64,000 bases of DNA, from assembly GCA_024663395.1 (NCBI GenBank), contig JANFAH010000001.1:6510001-6574000 (forward strand). The letters run 5' to 3'. Below are positions 22,954 through 36,698 of the stretch, in pieces. The position numbers were made by a program, and so were the translations under genes. This DNA is from Pisolithus tinctorius (taxonomy: Eukaryota > Basidiomycota > Agaricomycetes > Boletales > Pisolithaceae). How positions within the stretch are numbered: position 1 is the stretch's first letter; every line of letters begins with the position of its first letter. A model generated the notes under the pieces. The model saw only the letters and a list, made by a program, of their open reading frames with translations, did no database searches and had not been told where the DNA came from.

Positions 22954-23841
22954 ATGTCATCCCCGTACACATATCCGGCTGCTGCGTTTGAACCTGCACC
23001 ATATCTTAATTATACCCCTTACCAACCGTCTACCCCGTTCATCCCACCCGCCACTACAAATTCCCTGTATTCCCCTTTACCAGCAGCATCACCCTACATT
23101 AGGTCCTTCACCCCCACCAACGATTTTCCCTACAATGGTGATACTGCATGGTATCATCAACCCTATCGTTCTCGCAGCCGTTCATGGGTCGACGGAATGC
23201 CACCAAGCCCCTTCTTGCAGTCCGCACGTTCACTCTACAGGTCCAGGAGGCATTCTTTCGGAGGAATGTATTCCCCATGGAACGATGCTGTACCCTATTC
23301 TCCTTGGGGATACCAGGGCGCCAACCAGGACTTTTTGCTACATCCTCTTCTGAACGGAGATTCGACCTTGAGCGATCTCTACTTTGACCTGTCTTCTCCA
23401 ACCTTTTCGCCAATGCGGGTCCTCGCCACAGAACAGTTCGTTTTGATTTCGGAGGGTGAACTTCGTCAAGCTGCGACGACCCCTCCGATCACGAAGATGC
23501 GGATCATTCATGATGCAATTCCACAGTGGCCGATCGATATCGAACTCCGATATAATGAATATACAACCGGAACTATCACCGTCGGGGACGTTCTCCGCAT
23601 GATCCATCATTCCGTTCGCCGTCAGATCTCCCATGCAGATTGGGCGATGGTAAACCACTGGGAACGGAGGGCGATTTCCCATGCATATACCCGCAGATAT
23701 TCGAGTGTGCCACAGCTGGCACAATTGGAGGCTAGTAGAGGCGTAAGACGTGTCGACTACCTGAGAGACAGGCACATCTTCAGAGGGTTGATCAAAACGT
23801 ACGACACAGATGGATTTTGGTGTTGGAAGATGATAACGTGA
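22954..23841 (+). CDS. DUF6699-domain protein
   Basis: This single-exon gene of 295 aa starts at ATG 22,954; the upstream in-frame start is only a TTG. The N-terminal half (to about residue 130) is low complexity, rich in Pro, Tyr, Ser and Arg (YRSRSRSW, RSRRHSFGG). The C-terminal half (about 135-285) holds the DUF6699 pattern: LLHPLLNGDSTLSDLYFDLS, then ATTPPITKMRIIHDAIPQWP, ITVGDVLRMIHHSVRRQI, RRAISHAYTRRY and GVRRVDYLRDRHIFRGL. The family is abundant in Agaricomycetes and has no known biochemical role. The disordered, aromatic-rich N-terminus is the usual architecture. No signal peptide follows from this start. Confidence 0.85.
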   Translation: MSSPYTYPAAAFEPAPYLNYTPYQPSTPFIPPATTNSLYSPLPAASPYIRSFTPTNDFPYNGDTAWYHQPYRSRSRSWVDGMPPSPFLQSARSLYRSRRHSFGGMYSPWNDAVPYSPWGYQGANQDFLLHPLLNGDSTLSDLYFDLSSPTFSPMRVLATEQFVLISEGELRQAATTPPITKMRIIHDAIPQWPIDIELRYNEYTTGTITVGDVLRMIHHSVRRQISHADWAMVNHWERRAISHAYTRRYSSVPQLAQLEASRGVRRVDYLRDRHIFRGLIKTYDTDGFWCWKMIT

Positions 23842-24221
23842 TCCGTGAGCTCTCGTTCCAGAATATGATCCTTGTCCTTGTCGGCGATAACCAGAACTTT
23901 TGTACTTGTATCTCTGTGTGCATAGTACATATGTTCCCCCCATTCTTGTTCCCAAGTACGTACTTACCCCTATTGTAGTAACTGAACCAGAGTACTATAG
24001 GCGCGTGTAAGTTTTGTAATATGAGGTGCTGTACGCGTGCAAAGTAGACTGAGCGTAATTGCATGGCCAGCGTGCAAATGGGATGTCAGGCGATGAACTA
24101 AAATGAGATGGAGGACGACGCAATGGCCGTACTTGGGTATGCAACGGATGATGCATCATGGTAATTCGCTACTAGTAAGACATGTAAGGCTACAGCTTCA
24201 CAAACGAATACAACAGCTTGT

Positions 24222-27200
24222 CTATATGATATTGGATCGACAAAGCGGACAACTAGAAGAGTGACTTGATTTGAACCACTGTACAACACGGGATCATTGG
24301 AATCGTCGCAAGTCACGTGAACAGTATTGACTCACTTTGTAAAGGCAACTGGCGTGGAAACGATTCTTGCAGGTTCTACAAGGTTTTTGAGGAAGACTGG
24401 CATCCATGACACTGATAATACTGCCGGAGACATGAATGGATCTATCATCGAAATATGGAACGTGGCTCACGAGTAACAGATCGCGCATTCCACTTGTCCA
24501 GCGAAGTGGAGTGTCACATTCTTTGCGAACAGCGTTAGGCCGTCCACGATCCGCCCGTTCTGATAAAAGAATCGCATCAGCAGTCCATCTCGCACATAAG
24601 AAACTGGACTCACTTGTTGCCATACGATCTGCTGCACCCCTAACACCCATGCTTTCCACTTTTCCTCTGAGACACCCACCTTCTTTGTGTCCCGCACCTC
24701 GAGGCGATGAAGTGGCCAGTCATTTGGCATCCGTATTGATAGCTCTAGCACTTGTTCATCGACCGAGTACGATGCAGCGACCTCGTTAAATGCCGAAGAC
24801 ACTTTGATACTCAAGTTTTCAGTAGTCGACAACTCAGAAGATTCGGGGGGTTGTCGAATCAGCGTTAGTTCTGCCTTGATGATTCCGGGTGAGAAATGAG
24901 CCGATGTATAGTCGCTGATACGCATGAGCAGTTGCTTGTCAGTGCGATCGCTGATCCAGCTCCTTATCAATGCTGGAATAGTCAGCAGAGCACGATGGTA
25001 TAGGTGGGCGGCGAGCAGTTGGAGGCTAAGAGAGTCCGCGGGATCATAAGCTGTGAATGCGAATAAGTATGTAGTGTATGCTGCGAGTGTAGCTCCTTAC
25101 CATCCAAGTAGAATTCGTCCACGGACCATATGTCTAACTTAAACACCTTCTTCCCGTCAAGCAAGCCAAGTATGTCAAAAATGCTGGGAATAAAATGCTC
25201 AGAAACAATGTCGAGACTCCTCAAGTGGTTAAAGTAGCCTGATCGAACTTTCAACGACTGTACCATCGTCAGCTCCGTCACGTGCAGCCATGCGAAGAAG
25301 GGAGACACTCACAGCACCGGTGAAGAGATCGAATATAACCATCCACGCAAGCAAGTATCCAGACACCTCCAGGCTGCGTGAGCTAGGCGAATCTTCGTCA
25401 AATCCCTCTCCAATTCCCTGTTGTAGAATAGCGAGCAATTCCTCAGGCAGTTCAGATTTGACAGTCCCTTCCGTGTCAACACCCGCTTCGACCACGAGAT
25501 GTTCCGTAAACTTGGAAGCAGCACTCTGCAGCAGGTGGTAGCTCATCCTCTGAACATCCGGGGAATTGTCTGTGAGGAGGTGACACATCTACGGAGATGT
25601 GAGCAGAGTCACGAAACGCTGATCGTCCGGGAACCTACCGTCGCCAGCGTCTTCTCATCTATCATGGAAGATGGCATGTTTTGTACAATTGACATCGCCA
25701 GCTCACGACAGATGGCGCGTGGATCGGAATATGACATTTCACCTGCGGAGGATTTTAGTCCAGGCAGTATATCAGCATCCGCACGACCTACGCGTGTCGA
25801 TGATGACGATCTTCTTGATCAGGCCAAAGATCACTTTGCGTCTCTTCTCCCAGCCTTCACGTAGTGATTTGTTCGTCGTTACCAGCTCCTCGATGGTAGT
25901 GACCAATTGCAATGTGCGTCCAAGGGTCGCTAGCGTATCTGATTCCTCCAGCGAGCAAACCTGGGACCCGTATATGCATCGCATTGGAGAGTACAACAGG
26001 ATTAGCCGAAGTGAATAAGAAAAAGTTGACTAGCCATACCTCCAGATTGCTCTCTACAACATCCCAAATGAACTCCCAGTGCGATCCCGGCACGTTCTCC
26101 AAAATGGGTGCAACATGTCGGAATACCAGGGTCATCACGCTCTCCAACTCCTCGCTGGCATCCTCATCCCCCTCTGCAATCCACGTCTGACAGGCACGCA
26201 TCACATTGACGGCGCGATGTTGTGGTAGGAACACCACCGCCGAATTTGGGTCGGGTGCGCTTGCGCTAAGCAAACGAAGGTATTTGAGCCCGGTAGTCTC
26301 AGCGTCTTCAGGTTTTACACCAAGAAGCGTTGCAGCTAGTTCATTGCGGTACCTATCGAGCTTGGGAGGCTCAGGTGCGTATGCTGTGATGGAGGCCAAA
26401 ATCGCAACGGCAGTCTGGGGTGCTGGAGGAGCCGAATGAGTCAATTGTAGGTGATGAAACAACAGAATTTGACGTACCTGTCTTCTCGAACCGGCGTGCA
26501 AGTACGAGCCATAGGTCTGCATCCTCTTTGGTTACATCCACAAACAAATGTTGAAGCACTGTTCGCAAAACGAGCGCATCTCGAACGGTGTCGCCCTCTA
26601 CGGATTTGCGCACGACCTCGACAACGAATGACGCGAGGCTTCCCTCTTCAACGCCGGAATCGTCCTTCAACAGCGCTCCAACAGCTCGTGCATGAATATC
26701 TTCCTTGGCCCGGCTTAGGAGGTACGTCACCAAAGCTTGCGCTTTCCCTAGCAAATCCCTCGCTATCCCGCGTTTTGCAAGAGCGATCGTGTCTTTGCCC
26801 GGTCGAACGTCTAATGCGCCTCCGAACACAGGGCTTCGCTCGTCCCCGACATGCACGTACTCCGCAAGGTACACCCCAAACGTGATAACGTGACGCAATG
26901 CCCACAGATGCGCAAGCGCCTTCGTGCGTACTGAGGAAAGGTATGTAAGGAGTGCAAAAACGGCTCGGCCATACGGGTGGAGAGGTAGAATGAGAGCGTC
27001 CCCGGGATTCGCGATGGGATAATAACTAGTGTCTTCTGAGGATGGTGTGGTAGGAATGGTGGCATCTATCAATGCAAGACTTGGAGAGACCGCTGTACCA
27101 GGAAGATCCTCGAGGAGCACGTCCAAATCAGAACGCGACGGGAGGATGTCTACTAGGACATCAATCTGGAGACCAGGTATTCCAAGTAACAGTGCGCGTA

Positions 27201-30200
27201 TGATGTGGTCCGGCCTACAGCGGAAGGTCAGTTATGATAGCCCACCACGAGACAAAGGCTGAGAAGATAACACACCTCGATAAGATCCTACTGTTCACGA
27301 CGTTCTTGCGTAGCTGCTCTTTCAGCAGAGCACTCACAACTTGTCGCATTTCCTCCGTTCCCTCACCGTCACGCTTCTTGGTGACAAGTGATTCCCAGAT
27401 TACCCTTGCATCATCAACTCCTTCTGTGTTCCCATCATCCTCTCCGTTGGAGGAAGGGACAATGAAGGCCAGAAGAGCCACTCCCACATACAGTTCCGCG
27501 GCTTTCTCACCTGCCATTTGATACCCGGCATCTATCAGCCGCCGCGCAAGGCTCAGAGCACGAGTGGCCGAGGTCGCAGATAGGTCCGCGGTACCATTCA
27601 TTCCGAAGGGAGAGACACCAGCAACATCTAGCATGATTTCCGCGTAGCTAGTGATATTCCGCGATAATGCATCCGTAATAGCCGCCAGCCCCTGCGGAGA
27701 GATGAAGTACGCTGCACACATGCATGAGTACTCGTGATCGCGGTGAGCAACGAAAACAAGCACGTACAGTAAACACTTAGTATGTTGTTTACTATGTCCT
27801 GAGCAACAGGTTCTGAACTGTGCTCTACACTGTAATCCAGCCATTTCAGGATCAATGTATCCATCGAATAGGACACCCCACGAAGATGACCAGGTAGTGA
27901 GCTTGTTTGAGCCGCTGAGAGAAGAGGTAGGAGTAATGGCTTCGCGGATGTCATCTGCTCTGCGGGTGTTGGGAACGAAAAAACATAGGATGCAAGTGAG
28001 GTAAGGAGGTTCGCCCAAAACAGCTGAGTCCTATCCGGAGAATTGCCAGCCGCCGAGGAGTGCTTAAGGTAAGAAATAACGGAAAGCGGGGATGATTGCA
28101 ACAAGACTATGCTGTGCGCAGAGAAAAGCGCGTTGGTCCTCTAAATGCGCACGCCTCCCGCAAGGAAAATACCCAAGGCCGTATTGCGCAAGTAGCATCA
28201 ATCAGGGATTTGTTAACACGTCGGGAAATCGCTGAATCGCTGATCTGTACGCACCGAAGCAAACTCGTCATCTTCAAAAAGTCGTGACCCGAAGGTATCC
28301 ATAAGGTGGATAAGTGGTTCAACCTTGGCTACCACTTCTTTAGCGCCTTTCTCCTCGTGTAGTGCTGCTTCCGTACTCTGCACAACGCGCGAAACGTACT
28401 TATCAACGAGCAAACGGGTCTGTTGGCCTGCAAACGTGTCCGGTGCAAATGTGTCGTTAAAGACGTACAAAAATGTCGGTGCAAGGCTCAACGATTGCTC
28501 TTCGCCCTTTGTTATCTTTAAGGCGATCGCAGTGAAGGCACTCTTGAACAAATCTGGGAATCCCAGTGAGTGCACGCGAACACCAGCGCGACCAAAGATC
28601 ATGGCAAAAGCACAAAATCAGATGATACGAACCTTCTCCAATTTTGGCTAATCTGTCTAATGTAGTTGCGATAGTCCGAGACGCCTCCACTGCGTCGATA
28701 CGCAGGGTGCGTGTAGACAATGCGTCCCACAAGGCGCTGAACTGTCTCTCTAGTAGTGGGCGTACTAGTCGCTTTTCGTCTGCAACGTATTCCGGCTCGA
28801 GGTCCTAGGTTTCACGTCGTCCATTTCGTTCGAACCAGACTGTCGTACTGTGGCACCCACCTCGAGAGCTTGCTTCACAAGGCATACCATACACTCCAAC
28901 AATGCCTGCAACCACGCAGCGGTGGCTCGGCGCTCCGGAAGAAGACGCGCATAGAACGGTGCCCATAACGCGTCCAGGAATTGAGAGGAGTGCGTATAGG
29001 TCAGCGATCGTGGGAACACCTGTAATGTCGAAAGCAAGGGTGCTAGATTAGCTTCCGTGATCAAAACCAACGAAGTGCTGCTACGCAGCAACCACCGTGG
29101 AAGTGACACTGGAATGAGAACTAACGAAGACCCACCGTTTCAGGGATCCCAGCCACGACTACCAACACTAGTGGATACCCCTCCGCCATGCTCCCTGCAC
29201 ACCCCATCTCCAGGAAGCCAAGAAACTCGCGGAACGCAGGCGAAGGTAGTGTCTGATCGTCCTCGTCCGTGGAATCATCTTCGTCCGCACGTTCCTTATT
29301 AACGTCATTCTGCGCCTCAGACTCAGGTTCATCTTCAGATACTTCCTCGGCGATCTCAATATCCCCATAATTGTTTAGGGCGCGCTCTGCGTCAATTGTC
29401 CAGGCCCATGGATAATCTATGGAAGTTACTTTAGTATTATTAACTTGGAGTTGTCGAACGAGGCACACCTTTCAAGAACATCAGCAAAGGTTTGGTGAGC
29501 ACAACTCGTACGCCTGCGTCGGTTTCTACCCACGCAGAGCGTAGAATGGCTGAGGACAGGATGTGTAAAATATCCGGAGGTAACGGGCCTAAGAGTTGTG
29601 CACAAGTAAAGCAATAAGGTGAGAAATTGAGACAGGAGGCATTTGCATAAAATGAGCACAAACCTTTCTTCCCGTCCACAAGACTTGCAACGAGCGCCCA
29701 CGCTGCACGACGTACTTGTGGTTGGGAGTGCCCGAAGCATGCCTTAGGTCGAACACCACTTCCATCGCTGTCGCCCGTTCTAGTAGAATCTTCGGGAAGA
29801 GTAAATGGGCAAGTGGGTCCCGGGTGCAGAGAGGACCAAAAGTTGGGCGAAGACAAATGAGGGCTGACAGGTTGTAGTAGTGGGACTTCCGTGGTATCCT
29901 CCATTGAAGTCCCTGACAGAGGAAATAAGTTAAGGAGGTAATTATCTGTTCCACATTGTGAGCTCAAGGACGCATTACAAACAGCACGACCAGACTTCTT
30001 TGCAGGAATGTGTAGTCACGCACCTATGATCCATCTCACAGCACCCAAAGCGCTAGCCCTCAATCGCCCGTTCCTGTCAGCTTCGCTCTCCTCACCTGGC
30101 GTGTCACCCGCTTTGGCAGGATCTGATGTCGGAGTTACCTGAGAACGGGGGTCTGCGGTCGGAGGCACATAACGGCCACTCTTTTTTGGTTGTGGTGGAG

Positions 30201-31151
30201 ACGAACCACCTTTCTTGCCTTGTATTACCGGGACACCCTTCCTTCCCTTTACCCCTTTTCCAGAAGTGATGTGCGCGATAGGATCTATAGGTGCCGCTAT
30301 GGGATTCAATGACGCGTGAAGGCTAGCTGGGTCTAGCACTGCACGGTAAGAGAAGGTAAGGAGATCGGAGAGAATGGGCGAAGTAAGCGTAACGCAAGGC
30401 AAAGAACTTGCGAGGTTGGAGGAACTTCCGACGAATTCAGTCAAACCGCGTTCCCCCACATTTGCAACGCCACGGTCCACATCGTGTGCAAGCATAACCC
30501 ACACTCCAAGAACGGTTACTAGTTCACTTTGAGACGCTTGATCCCCGATCCAACGAATCAGTGCGCTACGCGTTGGGGGCAGCCGAACGAGAGCAGTTTG
30601 CAGCGAACCTGCGAGAAAACGGACACGACGTGCGGGATGCGTGAAAAGGACAGGAATACGGTGCAACTATGTACTCTTGAGTTGGTATTGGGAAAGCATG
30701 AGCATGAAGTACCAAGACCCACCCAGACCGGCAGCATCTCTACGATTACATTGATCTTCTGACCACCGTCATAGCCTTCGTCTGCGACATCTGACGGTTC
30801 TTTCGCGGCGTCATCCACCCACTTAGACAATTCTTCCAATGCCTTAGTTTTTGTGACTGCGTCCTTTTTACCGAGACTCCTCAGGACGACAACGAGATCG
30901 GGAGGTAAGATTCTTGCCAATCCTGTTGTGTCGAGAGGATCGAGTTTCGGGGGAGCAGGTTTGACAGGGGGTATGTAGACCTTCTCTCTCTGGCGTGCCT
31001 CCCTCAGCTCTCTCTTCGAGCCCTTGGTGTTCTTTGGGAGTTTGGCCGCCGGAACAGGAGAAGAGGCTGGTTGACCTGCAGTTTCCGCAGCCTTGCGAGC
31101 ATTCTTCTTTCGGGTGCCAGCTGTCGCCGACGACTTGTGTCCCTTCGCCAT
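24222..31151 (-). CDS. ltn1: E3 ubiquitin-protein ligase listerin (Ltn1/Rkr1)
   Basis: This is the longest gene in the window, about 6.9 kb with many short introns. The N-terminus (ATG at 31,151) is a basic leader (KSSATAGTRKKNARK) followed by LPPDLVVVLRSLGKKDAVTKTKALEEL, the conserved opening of listerin. The middle is a long alpha-solenoid with HEAT-like, low-conservation segments and an acidic stretch near 29,300. The C-terminus is a variant RING: ECAICYS (about 24,470), then CRTCKNRFHASCLYK and, across an intron, WFKSSHSSSCPLC, ending at the TAG 24,222-24,224. In yeast and animals it binds the 60S subunit and ubiquitinates nascent chains stalled on split ribosomes. It is divergent from the helicase gene with only 173 bases between the start codons. 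Exact exon borders in the middle were not worked out. Confidence 0.9.
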
Positions 31152-31324
31152 ACGATCGTGTTTTGAGTCAGCGGGACCAGGCTGATCCGAGATGCGATTC
31201 CGAATCGATGACGCGGAGAATCCGGGGTCCAGCGGTGGTGGGGGTCCTGCTATTTCCTATTTAAGAATTGATATTTTTTTCAGTCAACTGTCTGAGGCTC
31301 ACCCCGAGCCAGCCACTTATTTGA
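31152..31324. promoter_or_regulatory. Short divergent promoter, listerin / DEAD-box helicase
   Basis: Only 173 bases separate the two start codons, so both 5' UTRs and promoters must share them. No TATA box is obvious apart from an AT-rich run near 31,255-31,280 (TATTTCCTATTTAAG). Confidence 0.55.
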
Positions 31325-33605
31325 ATGACGTTGGCGTGGTTCTCGCTGACGAGGTCGTTCAGCAGGGCGAGATGCAGGGTTGGATCCAGCGGACAGTCGC
31401 GCTGGATGTCGGCGCAGGCTGCCCTCGCGACGGTCTCACCCTCGGTGACAGCGGAAGTAGCGTCTGAGCCGCCTACCTTTCGATCGTTGAAGGATAGAAT
31501 CTCCAAACAGACTCTCAAAGGACTCACTGTGTCTCCGTTTAACCTCGACCGGATGACCCACGTGCAGTCTCTTGTCACCGCACTCCTCCCTGACCTTGCC
31601 GGTCCCTACGACCCCTCTGCTCCCCCGAACCCGGATGCTCCTCGTGATCTACTCGTGCGAGCCCGCACCGGGACCGGTAAAACGCTCGCTTTCCTCATCC
31701 CTGCTGTCGAGCACAGAATCCGAGCAGCTGACCAACACGTTAAAAACGCGGCTCACGCTTCCGACCCCTCGTCAATTCTCGCGGGTCGTATCCGCGATTC
31801 TTTTCGTCGAAGCGTCCCCGGAGCTCTCGTTCTCTCTCCCACACGAGAACTGGCGACTCAGATCGCAAACGTTGCGCTCAAGTTGACAGAACATCATAAG
31901 GACTTCCAAGTCGGTCTTTTCGTCGGCGGTGAAAGCAAAGGCAGACAGCTATCCCAATGGAACAATGGTTTTCGCGACATCGTGGTTGCAACGCCTGGCC
32001 GTTTACGTGACGTGCTCGAAAATCACTCTGACGTTCGAGAGAGCATGAAGAGCTGCAACTTCGTACGTCAGCTTTGCAACCTGCAGCATTGATCTGACTT
32101 CTTCCGCCTTAGCTCATTTTGGACGAGGCGGATACTCTTCTTGACATGGGTTTTAGAGACGACATCGACGCTATCGTGAAATTCTTGGCTCCCCCTCAAA
32201 CACGGCAGACGTTCCTTTTCAGCGCAACTCTTTCCCGACGAATCAGGCAAATTGCTACCACCCACCTATCTAGCAATCACCAATTCCTCGATGCTGCCCC
32301 ACCTGCTTCCGGGACTGATCTCTCCAACGTCGATAATTTGAAGGAAAATGCACCCGTGCCTTGGGCAATAGACTCGGATGATGAACTTGTTACCCATGCT
32401 CACATACCTCAGTATTACACCCCTCTCCCGTCCCCTGACGCCCAGATTCCAGCCCTGCTTCGCCTTATCGCTCATGATCAACTAATTCACGGCTTTAAGT
32501 CCAAGATAATCGTATTCTGCCCTACCACTCACTCTACGGCCTTCTTCTCAACAGTTGTGCGCGAGTTCGCCGCGGATGGTACCCTTCCTGCCAAGAACAC
32601 GCGCGTCTTTGAAATGCACTCGAAGCTTACTCAGGCTGCGCGGCAACGTGCAAGCAGGGAGTTCAGAGAGCCTGCTACCACCTCAGAACAGCGGAAGCAC
32701 GATCGGCGACCACGGAAAAGCAAATTCGCACCGGCTCCTACCATCTTGGTTACCAGTGACGTTTCTGCTCGTGGCGTTGATTACCCTCACGTTACTCGCG
32801 TGGTTCAACTTGGCATTCCGAGCACTGAAACGCTTTATGTTCACCGTGTTGGTCGTACTGGCAGAGGTCTTTCTTCATCTCCCCTTTCACAAGCACAAGA
32901 GGAACCGCCCCATCGCTCAGACATGCTCCTTCTCCCATGGGAGGCTGGTTACTTCTCCCGGCACCTCCATCAATGTCCCGTCAAAGTGCTTCCTCTTGAA
33001 ACCCTGGAGTCACAGGTTGCTGCCGTAGCATCTGCACCGTCACGTCAATACTCGAATGTCGCGATATATGATGCATCTTCAACTGAGGACAGCCCCAGCT
33101 CCAAAAGCCAGGTGGACAACAATACCAGCGGAGACAAACAGCCAGACTCGCTGTCAACCCGCTTCCGTTCACTTATCCCTCTCCTTGACACAGAAGCGGT
33201 CCGTCAGACGGCCGCCTCACTCCTCGGCCATTACCTTCCCCTTGCAGGCCCACTACATGTTTCTGCCCAAAAAGTCCTCTCAGGTCTAAGTGACTGGTCG
33301 CGTACGTTCGGCGTCGATATGGGTGCGTATGCAGTCCCTTTTTCTCGTAGGGCTCTCTGAGTTGCTTACCCCACTTTCCAGGTAGACCAAGTGAAGCTTG
33401 GCTTCGTCGCATGGGTGTCCGTCTTGAGGACAAAGGCGGCACTCCGCGGAAGAGGCTTGGAGATCTAATTGATTCTTCATCGCAGAAGAGAGGACCTCGC
33501 AGGTTCCCAGACCAGAGATTTGACAAGAGCACAAGAGATGGCAAGACAAGCAAGCCACGAAATATGTCTTTTCGTTCGTCAGGGGTCCGAAAGAGCAGTT
33601 TCTGA
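31325..33605 (+). CDS. DEAD-box ATP-dependent RNA helicase, Mss116-like, probably mitochondrial
   Basis: Three exons (31325-32062, 32113-33322, 33382-33605) encode 723 aa. The N-terminus is Arg- and Ser-rich and free of acids (MTLAWFSLTRSFSRARCRVG), as in mitochondrial presequences. Helicase motifs are in order: Q-motif-like region (about 80-90), ARTGTGKT (I), PTRELATQI (Ia), VVATPGRL (Ib), LDEADTLLDMGF (II), FSATL (III), KIIVFCPTTHS (IV), ILVTSDVSARGVD (V) and YVHRVGRTGR (VI). The tail ends in a basic, Arg/Lys/Ser-rich extension (KRGPRRFPDQRF). This matches fungal Mss116-type helicases, which help group I/II intron splicing and RNA remodelling in mitochondria. It is divergent from listerin. 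Confidence 0.9.
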
Positions 33606-34147
33606 TCTCGATCGGCGGTTCGCGTGTATTTCCTTCCCTCAGCATGCCCCGCCTCATCTGAGTGAAGTTAGCACTCCGATTTATGGTCACTGGATATCTT
33701 CCGGTTAGCGCAGAGAGATGGGTACACGCCATCCCTAGCATGCGCCTTGTGCCGCAGTCCCTGGACCTCCTCAGCCCACCCTCACTAACACCTAAATCTC
33801 ACCTCCACGCATCACTACTTCTAGTAGATACCGCGCACAATAACACCTACAATATTACCAGTGATAATCTAGAGTTTGCAATCACTACTTAGAATGTATT
33901 CATTTAAGCAAACCTAGCAATGGGTACAAGAATGGATGTGTGCTCGTCATTAGAAGATAATCAAATCGCCGTTCAAACGGGGCAGACCAAACTATTAGCT
34001 TACGATACATGACAGTGGTAACTAATAACCCTTATGAAAAGCTTTAAGACTGCCGTGCGGGACCTAGTGCCCAAACCCTGCAGACATATGCGGCTCCCGA
34101 TTTTCTGCACGTCATAGTGCACAGGACATACATATATGCCCCATAGA
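33606..34147. other. Convergent 3' region between helicase and CTP synthase
   Basis: The genes end toward each other here. No gene is seen. ORFs antisense to the helicase 3' end overlap the left part and have no family resemblance. Confidence 0.6.
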
Positions 34148-36698
34148 TCAATCCGCAACAGGAGTGCCCCATCCCGACATTCTGCCACCCCGAACGGGAT
34201 GTTCCATCGTGCGTTCACGTAGCGTCTCCTCACTATCCATCGACCCCTCCGGATGGGGCGGGCGATAGTTCCGGGCCTGCTCTTCCAGCTGCTCAGCAAG
34301 CACGCTAGACCCACAGGCAGCAGCGATAAACCCGAGGAATGGTGGGGAGGGGTTTAGGGGCCGGGAGCAGAGTTCGGGGTGCGGCTGTAGACCGAGGAAG
34401 AAGGGGTGATCTGTTCATACATCATGGGGGTCAGTCAATTAAAGAAAACAACAATATAGATGATACGTGCCTTTGAGCTCGAGAATTTGCATACGTTCCC
34501 CCCTTTCGTCCTTACCCACGAAAGTGAGCCCGCTAGCCTCGAGGCGCGGGACCTGCTCGGGATTCACCTCATAGCGGTGGCGGTGTCGCTCCCACATCCT
34601 GTCGACATTTCCATAGAGTTGACGTGCTTTGGACCATGTGGCGGGGCTCTGGAGAACAAAATTGGAGCTACTCGACGTATCGGCCGTATCGGCTGTACCA
34701 TCTGCAGATGTGGGAGGGGTGGCGGAGCCATTGGCAAGGGCCGAAGGAAGCCGAGCCTGCGCTGTTCCCTGGAAAACAGTGGGGCGGAGACCCAGACGCA
34801 TGGTACCGCCCATATGGGTACGGGAGACCTCAGGCATGAAAATGATAAATGGACTAGGTGTGTCTGGAACGAACTCGGTAGACTGGGCGTCTGCCAAGTC
34901 TGTCAATATTGACCACCACAGAAGATAACTTTAAAGGCACGCGCCTTGTACACCAAGAACATTTCTGGCCCATTCTAACACCGCCATCTGGAACCCAAGA
35001 CAGATACCTAGGAACGGGACCTTCTGCTCCCTCGCCCACTTAATGGCGAGTATCATACCCTCGGTCCCGCGCTGGCCGAAACCCCCAGGAACGAGAATGC
35101 CGCTTTTACCCCGAAATCAATGACATGCAGAAGTAAGTGAAGCCGATGAACCCCACCTTGCACCGACTAACGCACGCCAAGCATCGTGATATTTAGCAGG
35201 ATCTGACCCTTGTGCAGGTGGTTCCAAGTTAGAAGACTCCACCCACTGACCATTATCTTGCGTCAGAACGGACGCGAGGGACTCTAGTTAGTCAGACGTA
35301 CCTGGATTACAAGTTTGTGTTGGACTCGGAATGCCGAGTGCTCCAACGCTTTGATTACAGACATGTAAGAATCTTTGAAGTCGGTATACTTCCCAACCAA
35401 TACGATTTTGACCTCATCAAAACAACGTTCCTGGCTAAATGACACATCATGAGTCTGCAAGATAAAGGCAACGTAAAAGGAACGCACGCCCTCGTCATGG
35501 CTTTCCACCTGGCTTCGATGGACAAACCCTTTTGGATCATTTCTTCAGGGATATTTAGTGCTGAAAGATTAAGCCTTTTGCGTAGGTAGTCGACAATTCC
35601 TTGAGACTGCAGCAAAAGGGGAACATGGTACACCGATGACACGTCATGAACACCTAACACCTGGGTAGAGGATACGTGGCAGAACATAGATATTTTCTCT
35701 TTCGTGGAGTTCTCGAGTGGGCGTGGTGCCAACAACCGACAAGCAATCTATCCGGTTGAGCCAAAACCTGTCAACGCGATGAAGGGCATGACGAACTAGA
35801 TCCGGGAGCAACCCGAGTCCACGCAAAGCATGTACTGTCGTTTGCGTAGGTTTTGTCTTCTGTTCGCCGTGCATGTCTGGCACGAGCGACACGTGAATCA
35901 AAGCGAAATTATCATATCCGACACGGAACTGGAACTGGCGCATTGCTTCGACAAAGGGAGCAGACTCTATGTCGCCCACTGTGCCGCCAAGCTGCATAGA
36001 CTGAGTCCAACATTCTAACTCTTATAGTGCTGAAATGCATACCTCTATGATACAAATGTCTGGTTCCTCACCCGAGTTATCGACGGGAATTTTGGATACA
36101 CGCTCAATCCAATCCTGGATGGCGGAGGTGATGTGTGGCACAATCTGTGGCACAGCAGTCAACCGGTGTACGAAGACTCGCCTAATTGTATAGCCTTGCC
36201 TGTACTGTCTTTCCAAGATACTCTCCCCTTCTCTGCCAGAAGGTTAGCAATGGTGGTGAACGTCACGACGCGTGATCTCACTGACCTCCCTCTCGATGAC
36301 CTCGCGATAGATCTTACCGGTCGTGATATTGTTATCCCTCGATAAAGTAACATCTAGATAGCGCTCGTAGTTTCCCAGATCCAAATCCACTTCACCTCCG
36401 TCGTTCAGGACAAAGACCTCACCTAACGAGGTCGACTCAGCGAGGACACGGAACAGTATCACACCCAAGTCTCACCGTGCTCCGTCGGTCGCATGGTTCC
36501 AGCATCTATGTTCATATAAGGATCGATCTTGATAGCGGTAACCTTAAGGCCAGTCGTCTTCAACAGCAGACCGGTGGAAGAGGCTAGGTGCATGCATAAA
36601 CACGGGTGGCGTCCACCCCGACAGTGTTAAATCGCACCAATAATGCCCTTTCCAATACCGCTGACGACGCCACCGGAGATAACGATGTATTTTGTCAT
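34148..36698 (-). CDS. CTP synthase
   Basis: The enzyme makes CTP from UTP, ATP and glutamine. The start (ATG 36,696-36,698) reads [16 protein letters not shown], the amidoligase P-loop, then across the first intron [19 protein letters not shown] and [16 protein letters not shown]. Mid-gene exons carry [11 protein letters not shown] and [19 protein letters not shown]. The C-terminal glutamine amidotransferase domain shows [19 protein letters not shown] (catalytic Cys in GICLG), [20 protein letters not shown] and LQPHPEL (the HPE of the Cys-His-Glu triad). It ends at TGA 34,148. About ten introns interrupt it and the exact exon map was not completed. It is an essential housekeeping gene in which no break was seen. 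Confidence 0.9.

Noticed and set aside
23338..23955. 205-codon minus-strand ORF opposite the DUF6699 gene
   Set aside because: It lies antisense to a gene with clear family blocks and has no domain of its own; it is a shadow frame.
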